From the NCBI GenBank assembly GCA_021158845.1, contig JAGGSY010000086.1:1-30004 (forward strand): a stretch of DNA of 30,004 bases. The letters run 5' to 3'. Shown piece after piece: positions 24,165-30,004 of this stretch. The position numbers and the translations under genes are program-made. Source of the stretch: Caldisericia bacterium. GTDB taxonomy: Bacteria > Caldisericota > Caldisericia > B22-G15. Under the pieces are notes generated by a model. That model searched no databases, had not been told where the DNA came from, and was given only the letters and a program-made list of their open reading frames with translations. Each line of letters opens with the position of its first letter. The first letter of the stretch is position 1.

Positions 24165-24533
24165 ATGTATCTACTTGTTGTGGTATTAAACCATGAGACT
24201 CATGTTAGAGAGATTCTGGAAAGATTTATAGAGGTAGATGTGAGAGGAGCCACTGTAATTGAGACTCAAGGTATGGGAAGACTATTAAGTGAGGAAGTTC
24301 CAATTTTTACAACTTTCAGAAAGATCATTTCAGGAGCACAGCAGAGAGTAAATAACTTTACAATCTTTTCAGTTATAAGGACAGAAAAAACTTTAAGGGA
24401 TGCCATTGATGTAGTTTTTGATGTTGTTGGAAATATTGATAAACCAGGGGTAGGTATAATGTTTGTTTTGCCGGTACTTCATATGTATGGTCTTGCCAAC
24501 CCCATAACAAAGAATCAGATGGGAGAAAAATAG
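24165..24533 (+). CDS. PII-like signalling protein, probable regulator of the adjacent antiporter
   Basis: This 122-residue protein resembles a divergent PII-superfamily group: MYLLVVVLNHETHVREIL starts the ferredoxin-like fold, RGATVIETQGMGRLL (27-41) is the conserved block at the start of the T-loop region, and KPGVGIMFVLPV closes it. Proteins of this type often sit beside a transporter and bind nucleotides to gate it. The cation/proton antiporter gene begins one base after its stop codon, so the pair are translated together. The Tyr uridylylation motif of GlnB is absent. A strong GGAGG site precedes the start. Ligand unknown. Confidence 0.73.
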   Translation: MYLLVVVLNHETHVREILERFIEVDVRGATVIETQGMGRLLSEEVPIFTTFRKIISGAQQRVNNFTIFSVIRTEKTLRDAIDVVFDVVGNIDKPGVGIMFVLPVLHMYGLANPITKNQMGEK

Positions 24534-24534
24534 T

Positions 24535-25749
24535 ATGGATGTAGTACTTAACTCGGGTATTATAATTCTTGCAGGAGTTCTTGCTGCATGGCTTCTTAGT
24601 AAATTAAAACTTCCAAAGGTTTTAAGCTATATAGTTGTTGGTGCGTTTCTTGGTAGAAGTGTGGCAAACATCGTTTCCCCTTCCATAGTGAGATGGGAGG
24701 AGATAATTAGTGTTGTTGCTTTAGGATTTATAGCGTTTCTGATTGGTGATACATTCAGGTGGAAAAACATAGTTGAGATAGGAACAAGAGGTATAATTGT
24801 ATCTCTACTTGAATCAACACTTACAGCGGTAATAGTCGGAGGAGGCTTTCTAATCCTTACAACCACTGGGATTTTATATGTAAAGCATCCAGTCCCAATT
24901 TCTCTTCTTCTTGGCGCATGTGCTGCAGCGACAGCTCCTGCAGCCACATTTATGGTGGTAAGAGAGTATAGGGCAAAAGGAACTTTAACAAACTATCTTC
25001 TCATGGCAGTTACCTTTGATGATGCTGTTGGAATTATCCTCTTTGATATATCAGTTGTTATTGTGAGAGTTCTTCTAAAGGGTGGAGGATTAAGTATCGG
25101 AGAGGCAGTTTTTGCTCCTATTAAAGAGATAACACTTTCCCTTGTCATAGGTGCAGCAATGGGATTTCTACTCACATTTTTAGAAAGGTTTACGAAAACT
25201 AAAGAGAATTCCCTTATCCTTGCAATTTCCTTTGTCCTTATAACTGGTGGACTTTCAAGACAGTTCCATCTTTCCCCCCTTCTATCAAATATGGCTCTTG
25301 GCGCTATCTTCGCAAACTTTAGTATCAACGCAGGGAATATTTTTAGTGAGGTAGAAAACTGGATTTCCCCCATCCTTCTCTTCTTCTTTGTTCTTTCAGG
25401 TTCAGATCTTGATGTAAGCCTTCTTCCAAAGCTTGGGCTTATGGGAATTGGATATGTTGTCTTGAGGAGTTTAGGTAAAATATTTGGCTCAAGGATAGGA
25501 GCATTCTTTGCAGGTGCACCAAAGAAGGTTCAGAAGTATCTTGGTTTTGCAATGCTTCCTCAGGCAGGAGTTGCCATTGGTTTTGCCGTATTTATAAAGA
25601 ATCTCTTTCCAGAACTTTCATATATAACAACAATAGTCCTTTCAACTGTTGTTCTCTTTGAAATAATAGGACCACTTGGTGCGAAGTATGCCATATTTGG
25701 TGCAGGAGAAGTTAAGACACATCAGCAGGTTGCAAAGGAGCATGCATAG
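24535..25749 (+). CDS. Cation/proton antiporter (CPA family, PF00999)
   Basis: This 404-residue membrane protein has about 12 hydrophobic helices. GAFLGRS in the first third, AAATAPAAT (unwound helix 4 motif) and VTFDDAVGII with the Asp-Asp pair expected for ion binding place it in the Na+/H+ or K+/H+ exchanger family, in the electrogenic (DD) group by motif. FVLSGSDLD in the second half matches Kef/NapA-like proteins. It has no C-terminal RCK/TrkA domain; the PII-like protein encoded just upstream may take that regulatory role. It ends at TAG 25747-25749, overlapping the next start by one base. Confidence 0.87.
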   Translation: MDVVLNSGIIILAGVLAAWLLSKLKLPKVLSYIVVGAFLGRSVANIVSPSIVRWEEIISVVALGFIAFLIGDTFRWKNIVEIGTRGIIVSLLESTLTAVIVGGGFLILTTTGILYVKHPVPISLLLGACAAATAPAATFMVVREYRAKGTLTNYLLMAVTFDDAVGIILFDISVVIVRVLLKGGGLSIGEAVFAPIKEITLSLVIGAAMGFLLTFLERFTKTKENSLILAISFVLITGGLSRQFHLSPLLSNMALGAIFANFSINAGNIFSEVENWISPILLFFFVLSGSDLDVSLLPKLGLMGIGYVVLRSLGKIFGSRIGAFFAGAPKKVQKYLGFAMLPQAGVAIGFAVFIKNLFPELSYITTIVLSTVVLFEIIGPLGAKYAIFGAGEVKTHQQVAKEHA

Positions 25750-26309
25750 TGGATATACTGTTTCTCTTCGTTAATCCGAAAAAGTTCTTTGAGGAGAGAA
25801 AAGAAAAAAATTACCTTTGGTTTATAGTTCCTATTTACATAGTTCTTTTTATTTTACTCTACTTTTCTGCAAGAAATCTCTTTGGTTCCTCTCGGGAAGT
25901 AAACATTGGTATTCTCATACAGATAATATTTAACCTTGTATTTTTCTTATTCCTCTCTCTTTTTATTAAGGTCTTTATAAAAATCTTTGGCGTTGAAAGA
26001 AAACTATTTAAATCCATAGAGGATGGATTATTAATCTCTCTTCCATCATTTACTCTCTTTGTTATCCTGTTTTATTTTCTTCAGCATAAGTTTCTCTCCC
26101 TCTCCTATCCTTTAATCTACTTCTTCACATTTCAGAAGTATGCAACTACCCTATCAAAGATACTTTTCTTCTTTTATTTCCCTCCAAGAGCCCTTCTCTT
26201 TGTATATACATTAATTGGAATTAGGTATATGTACAATCTAAACTGGAAAAAATCCCTTCTTCTTAGTATTATCATATATTCTATATTCTTTTTAACCTAT
26301 ATTCTGTGA
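25749..26309 (+). CDS. Small integral membrane protein, possibly Yip1-like
   Basis: A 186-residue hydrophobic protein with about five membrane segments. The opening MDILFLFVNPKKFFEERKE is of the form seen in bacterial Yip1-domain proteins (a short amphipathic 'P-x-x-FFE' stretch then a membrane bundle), but the match is weak. The start is GTG, overlapping the antiporter stop by one base (TAGTG), so it is translationally coupled to the PII-like/antiporter pair and may be a third component. I cannot assign a function. Confidence 0.6.
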   Translation: MDILFLFVNPKKFFEERKEKNYLWFIVPIYIVLFILLYFSARNLFGSSREVNIGILIQIIFNLVFFLFLSLFIKVFIKIFGVERKLFKSIEDGLLISLPSFTLFVILFYFLQHKFLSLSYPLIYFFTFQKYATTLSKILFFFYFPPRALLFVYTLIGIRYMYNLNWKKSLLLSIIIYSIFFLTYIL

Positions 26310-26317
26310 GGCTAAGG

Positions 26318-26962
26318 ATGAACTACAAAAAGGAAAGAGAAGAATTTATGAGAGTTGTGAATAAAATTTTAGAATACAGATTGACAGTTGGGACATGGGG
26401 AAATTTGAGTATGAAAGTGGAGGATGATAAATTTCTGATAACACCCTCTGCAATGGAATATGAGGATATGAAAGGAGAAGATCTTGTTGTTATGGATCTT
26501 GAAGGAAACATAATTTCTGGTAAGAAACCCTCCACTGAGAAATTTTTACATATGGAGATATATAAAAGTAGAAAGGATGTGCGTGGTATTCTTCATATTC
26601 ATGCCGTGTATTCAGGTGTATTCTCTGTAGTTGGAATCCCAATTCCTCCTTTAACAGAGGACATGGCACAAGGAATAGGTGGAGAAGTGGAGGTTACAGA
26701 TTATGTTCCACCTGGAACTAAGGAACTTGCCCTTGAGGTTGTAAGTCGCCTTAAAGACAAACAAGCTGTTATAATAAGAAATCATGGACTTGTAACCGTT
26801 GGAGATACGCTAAAAGAAGCTTTTAAGGTTGCAACACTTGTTGAGAGGGGAGCAGAAATTTTTATTCTCTCTCACTTAATTGGAGAACCAAAGATTTTAT
26901 CCCATGAAGAAGTTAAAAAATTAAGAGAATTCTATAAGAATAGATATATTAAAAGAAGATGA
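26318..26962 (+). CDS. Class II aldolase/adducin family protein
   Basis: This 214-residue zinc enzyme is in the fuculose-phosphate aldolase/ribulose-phosphate epimerase/methylthioribulose-phosphate dehydratase family. GTWGNLS (25-31), STEKFLHMEIY with catalytic Glu74, zinc ligands His93 and His95 (HIHA), and His156 (NHGL) are all in place. The substrate cannot be fixed; an aldolase cleaving a deoxy-sugar phosphate is likely. I chose ATG 26318 (GAGG at 26308-26311) over GTG 26306. The C-terminal codons (IKRR and stop) lie inside a 22-bp repeat, copied again after the restriction genes. Confidence 0.88.
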   Translation: MNYKKEREEFMRVVNKILEYRLTVGTWGNLSMKVEDDKFLITPSAMEYEDMKGEDLVVMDLEGNIISGKKPSTEKFLHMEIYKSRKDVRGILHIHAVYSGVFSVVGIPIPPLTEDMAQGIGGEVEVTDYVPPGTKELALEVVSRLKDKQAVIIRNHGLVTVGDTLKEAFKVATLVERGAEIFILSHLIGEPKILSHEEVKKLREFYKNRYIKRR

Positions 26963-26967
26963 GGATT
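26946..26967 (+). repeat. Direct repeat, left copy, flanking the restriction-modification pair
   Basis: A 22-base sequence identical at every position to 28779-28800, containing AAAAGAAGATGAGG. It encodes the last residues and stop of the aldolase and the GAGG site of the methyltransferase. The copies are 1,833 bp apart, and nothing else of such length repeats nearby. Confidence 0.93.
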
Positions 26968-26971
26968 TATA

Positions 26972-27913
26972 ATGAAAGGTGAGAAAAAATATAAAGAAAT
27001 GAAAGAGATAACTCAGGAAGATTATTTGGAATTCCTTAAAGTTAGAGAGAAGGTTGTAATAGAGGATGTGGAGATAAAATTTCAGAAAAATTGGGATATT
27101 AAATCTTTTGGTCCTCCCGAGGATTACACCCTTGAACGAACAACTGTATGGAGTTTCCCCGACCGTGGAAATTGGGCTACTCACAAAGGTAATTACCGTG
27201 GAAATTGGTCACCATATATCCCTAGAAATCTTATTCTAAAATACACTGAAAAAGGGGATTGGATTCTTGATCAGATGATGGGAAGTGGCACAACATTAGT
27301 AGAAGCGAAATTGTTGGAAAGAAATGCTATTGGACTGGATATAAATCTTGATGCTGTGATGGTTACAAAAGATAGACTGAATTTTTCCTATAATCCTCTA
27401 TTCAAAGAATATAGGGAGCCAATAATAAAAACATATTGGGGAGATGCAAGAAATCTTGATAAAATTAGTGATAATAGCATTGATCTCATCGCTACTCATC
27501 CTCCCTATGCGAGCATAATTTCATACACAAAAAAGAAAAAACTCAGTGATGACCTATCACAGCTTCCATTTGAAGAATATCTGAAAGAGATGAGTAAGGT
27601 AGCTGAGGAATCTTATAGGGTTTTAAAACCTGGAAAGATCTGTGCAATTCTTATTGGAGATACCAGAAAACACAAACACTACATACCAATTGCTTTTAGG
27701 GTTATGCAGGCTTTTTTAAATTCAGGCTTTATTTTAAAAGAAGACATTATTAAGTTACAATGGAACATGAAAGCCACCAGAGAAAGATGGCGTGCTAAAA
27801 GATATGAATTTTACCTTATTGCTCATGAACATATTTTTATCTTCAGAAAACCTGAGAGTGAAAAAGAGTATAAAAAGTATAAATTTAGTGTAAAATGGTG
27901 GAAGGATGATTAA
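26972..27913 (+). CDS. Type II DNA methyltransferase (N4-cytosine or N6-adenine)
   Basis: This 313-residue protein is the modification half of a restriction-modification pair. Motif X-like RGNWSPYIPRNLILKYT (76-92) precedes SAM motif I (ILDQMMGSGTTLVEA, 98-112) and GLDIN (121-125). The catalytic motif IV is THPPY (175-179), where SPPY (N4-cytosine) or DPPY (N6-adenine) is more usual. The order X, I, IV differs from the beta class. A target-recognition region would follow from about 190 to 290. GAGG seven bases before the ATG lies in the left repeat. It overlaps the nuclease gene by eight bases. Target sequence unknown. Confidence 0.87.
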   Translation: MKGEKKYKEMKEITQEDYLEFLKVREKVVIEDVEIKFQKNWDIKSFGPPEDYTLERTTVWSFPDRGNWATHKGNYRGNWSPYIPRNLILKYTEKGDWILDQMMGSGTTLVEAKLLERNAIGLDINLDAVMVTKDRLNFSYNPLFKEYREPIIKTYWGDARNLDKISDNSIDLIATHPPYASIISYTKKKKLSDDLSQLPFEEYLKEMSKVAEESYRVLKPGKICAILIGDTRKHKHYIPIAFRVMQAFLNSGFILKEDIIKLQWNMKATRERWRAKRYEFYLIAHEHIFIFRKPESEKEYKKYKFSVKWWKDD

Positions 27914-28808
27914 ATTTAAGAAATTGGGCTTCAAAAGTTTTGAAGAGTATGTAAAAAGTTTTTTTGGCACTTTACTACCTTCAAACAAAACTTATGAATA
28001 CTTTGTGGACTGGAATAAAGTCAGAAAAGTAATAAATAAATATTTAGATGAACTCTCTTTATTAAACTCTTTAACAAAGGTAAAACCTTCTGAAATAGGA
28101 AAACATCTACAATCTTTACTAATAAAATACCCACAAATAGTGGAGGTTATCCCCTTTCTTATAGCTGAAAGAGCTAAAAATGGAAAAGTTGATATATTTG
28201 ATCCCGAATTAGAACAATTTTTAATTTTTGAATTCAAACGATCTAAAGTTAATAAAAATTCAATTCCAAAAATTATAGATTTTTGTATAAAAACAGGGAT
28301 TGTTGATCTGTTTCATGAAATAAAAGATATACATGATTATTTACTCGGAGTAGAGGTTGGGATTGATACAAATGCACGAAAGAATAGAAGCGGAGATATA
28401 TTTGAAAAGATGTGTCAAAACAAGGTAAGCAAAATTATAACAAAAGAATATGTCTCGGTAAACAACGATCCTAATTTCTCACTTTATCCAAAAATCACTA
28501 AAGGTAAGAGTAAAGGGAAAACTCATGATATAGTTATCTATAAACACAATCAACCAATACTAATAGTGGAGTGCAATTTTTATAATGTTATGGGAAGCAA
28601 ACCTATTTCTATAGCAGAAAGTTACATAGAGATGTATAGAGTGGCAAAGAAAAGTAATGTATTATTTTTATGGGTGACTGATGGACCTGCTTGGCTCAAA
28701 ATGAAAGAAGCTTTATTAAGAAGCATGAAGGAGATTGATTGGTTGCTTAATTATAGAATGTTAAACCTCATTATAAAAATATTAAAAGAAGATGAGGATT
28801 CTATTTAA
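27906..28808 (+). CDS. DpnII/MboI-family type II restriction endonuclease
   Basis: This 300-residue protein matches the DpnII family (PF04556). GVEVGIDTNARKNRSGDIFEKM (148-169) and THDIVIY with Asp208 then IVECNFYN with Glu222 followed by GSKPISIAESY are the family blocks and contain the PD-(D/E)xK-type metal residues, with Asn224 where Lys is more usual. The best-known relatives cut at GATC, but these pair with Dam-like enzymes; here the partner is of another class, so specificity is open. The last four residues of the frame come from the 22-bp repeat's end and downstream host DNA. The stop overlaps the amidohydrolase start region by 17 bases. Confidence 0.85.
   Translation: MIKFKKLGFKSFEEYVKSFFGTLLPSNKTYEYFVDWNKVRKVINKYLDELSLLNSLTKVKPSEIGKHLQSLLIKYPQIVEVIPFLIAERAKNGKVDIFDPELEQFLIFEFKRSKVNKNSIPKIIDFCIKTGIVDLFHEIKDIHDYLLGVEVGIDTNARKNRSGDIFEKMCQNKVSKIITKEYVSVNNDPNFSLYPKITKGKSKGKTHDIVIYKHNQPILIVECNFYNVMGSKPISIAESYIEMYRVAKKSNVLFLWVTDGPAWLKMKEALLRSMKEIDWLLNYRMLNLIIKILKEDEDSI
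28779..28800 (+). repeat. Direct repeat, right copy, flanking the restriction-modification pair
   Basis: Identical over 22 bases to 26946-26967. In this copy it encodes the near-terminal residues (ILKEDED) of the endonuclease in one frame and the first three codons (ATG AGG ATT) of the amidohydrolase in another. Confidence 0.93.
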
Positions 28809-30004
28809 GAATGGAAACATTTATGGAGAAAATTTCAAACTTTACAAATTCATGTCTGTAAAAGACGGAGTTTTTGAATATGTTGGTAACCATGAACCCA
28901 CTGGAATTAATTTTAATAAAGAAGTAGACCTTAAAGGAAATTTTGTCCTTCCTGGATTTTTTGATTCCCACATACACCTTCTCTCCTACTCAAAAACGCT
29001 TTTTGAACTAAATCTATCAGGTATCCAGTCAATGGAAGAGGTTAAAAAGGTTTTAAAAAGCTTTAAGCCCAAAGGAGAAGTTATCTATGGTTTTGGATGG
29101 GATGATGAGAAGTGGAAGGTAAAGCCAGACAAAAGGATACTTGACGAGATTTTTCCTGATAGATTTGTAATTCTAAAGAGAAGGGATGGTCACTCTCTCT
29201 GGGTAAATTCCCTCGTTTTAAAGAAGTTTAACATAGATAAAAATACTCCTGACCCTCATGGCGGAAAGATAGAGAGGGATGAAGAGGGAAATCCCACAGG
29301 AGTTTTAAGAGATAGAGCAATGGAACTTGTGAAGTTAAAAGATTCCTTGTATTCTGAAAAGGAGATTATAAATGAAGGCATAAAAAAACTTCACTCTCTT
29401 GGTATAACCTCTATTTGCAATATGGATGGAGATATACTTCACACTCTTATTGAAGGTAAGTTTAAATTGAGGATCTTTTCTTCCATACCTCTTGAAAAAC
29501 TTGATTCACTGATTTCTCTTGGTTTAAGAAGTTTCTTTGGAGATGAGTTTTTGAAAATAGGCGGTGTTAAGGTATTTCTTGATGGTTCTCTTGGCTCAAA
29601 AACCTGCTTTATGAAGCAGGGGTTTGAAGATGAAAAAAAGAATAGGGGTCTTATCTATTTTGATGAGGAGGAACTTGAAGATATATTTAAGAAGATAGAG
29701 GATAACAACCTTGTTCTTTGGGTTCACTCTATAGGAGATATGGCAAATGAGATTATACTCTCTATCTTTGAGAGATTTTGGAAGAAAAGGAATCTTCATC
29801 ACAGAATTGAACATGCTCAAATCCTCTCAGAATCCCTTATAGAGAAGATAAAAAATATAAAGCCATACCTTTCTGTTCAGCCTTCTCACATCTATCTTGA
29901 TGTGGAAAAGATAGAAAAGTATCTTGGTAAAAGAGGTAGGTGGACCTATCCCATAAAAAGTTTAATAAATTCTGGCTCTGTTGTCTCTTTTGGTTCTGAT
30001 GCTC
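28792..30004 (+). CDS. YtcJ-like amidohydrolase (partial, cut by the window end)
   Basis: An open frame of 404 codons running off the right edge. It is a metal-dependent amidohydrolase of the YtcJ/Amidohydro_3 group. After a small beta domain come FDSHIHL (metal His60 and His62), FGWDDEKW, KRRDGHSLWVNS, GGVKVFLDGSLGSKT, WVHSIGD (His312), RIEHAQ (His341) and FGSDA at the edge, with the metal Asp403. Such enzymes hydrolyse amide or imide bonds; the substrate is unknown. The ATG at 28792 was chosen because the domain starts there; its ribosome site is weak (AAGAAG). Before insertion of the restriction genes it probably overlapped the aldolase stop as ATGA. Confidence 0.88.
   Translation, partial: MRILFKNGNIYGENFKLYKFMSVKDGVFEYVGNHEPTGINFNKEVDLKGNFVLPGFFDSHIHLLSYSKTLFELNLSGIQSMEEVKKVLKSFKPKGEVIYGFGWDDEKWKVKPDKRILDEIFPDRFVILKRRDGHSLWVNSLVLKKFNIDKNTPDPHGGKIERDEEGNPTGVLRDRAMELVKLKDSLYSEKEIINEGIKKLHSLGITSICNMDGDILHTLIEGKFKLRIFSSIPLEKLDSLISLGLRSFFGDEFLKIGGVKVFLDGSLGSKTCFMKQGFEDEKKNRGLIYFDEEELEDIFKKIEDNNLVLWVHSIGDMANEIILSIFERFWKKRNLHHRIEHAQILSESLIEKIKNIKPYLSVQPSHIYLDVEKIEKYLGKRGRWTYPIKSLINSGSVVSFGSDA

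Larger units (their letters stand above)
26968..28800 (+). mobile_element. Inserted type II restriction-modification cassette with 22-bp target duplication
   Basis: The unit consists of the methyltransferase and endonuclease genes plus one copy of the 22-bp repeat (1,833 bp). Joining 26967 directly to 28801 restores aldolase stop and amidohydrolase start as an ATGA overlap, the junction used repeatedly in this chromosome. There is no transposase. 'Insertion with long target duplication' of restriction-modification genes has been described by Kobayashi and colleagues. A short inverted repeat lies near the ends. Insertion is inferred from the repeats. Confidence 0.65.

Overview
The window is a densely packed, AT-rich bacterial chromosome segment that looks thermophilic. 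bpsA (branched-chain polyamine synthase), an archaeal-type CTP-dependent riboflavin kinase domain, short spacers and heavy use of Lys/Glu/Ile and AGA codons point to a thermophile. trmFO, plsY, groESL with a CIRCE operator and alr make it a bacterium. I cannot place it in a phylum from this sequence alone; a deep-branching thermophile of the Caldisericum/Dictyoglomus/Coprothermobacter kind is a guess. No stretch above about 120 bases lacks a gene or a signal. I saw no tRNA, rRNA or CRISPR.

Region 1 (1-7803, minus strand) is a complete eight-gene operon bounded by a promoter (7775-7803) and a terminator (1-29). In transcription order it encodes a HutP-like RNA-binding regulator, a DUF2877 protein (AllH/YlbF type), FdrA, a 57-residue protein matching the C-terminal domain of E. 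coli FdrA, a metal-dependent cyclase/hydrolase, and the FAD, 2Fe-2S and molybdenum subunits of a xanthine-dehydrogenase-family hydroxylase. It resembles purine/allantoin/oxamate catabolism, but the DUF1116 (YlbE/AllG) subunit and carbamate kinase that normally go with FdrA are absent. This is the best candidate for an undescribed pathway.

Region 2 (7846-9468, plus) is a three-gene module: DUF4388 (PATAN) protein, Roadblock/LC7 (MglB-like) protein and MglA-like GTPase. It converges on trmFO, whose 3' end overlaps mglA by 30 bp.

Region 3 (9439-22085, minus) is a probable 13-gene, 12.6-kb operon with mostly overlapping genes: plsY, a zinc dehydrogenase, an HD-GYP protein, YjbQ, a CbiX-like protein lacking its usual histidines, an AEC transporter, bpsA, alr, a TlpA-like thioredoxin, a thioredoxin-CcdA fusion, a triple-GerMN protein, a riboflavin kinase-MogA fusion and trmFO. 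The MogA domain could supply molybdenum cofactor to the region 1 hydroxylase. The plsY promoter looks leaderless and interleaves with the divergent groESL promoter.

Region 4 (22071-30004, plus) holds CIRCE-controlled groES-groEL with a strong terminator, a PII-like protein with a cation/proton antiporter and a membrane protein, then a class II aldolase, a type II restriction-modification pair and a YtcJ-like amidohydrolase cut by the window end. The restriction-modification pair lies between two perfect 22-bp direct repeats. Removing it would restore an ATGA start/stop overlap between aldolase and amidohydrolase, which fits insertion with long target duplication.
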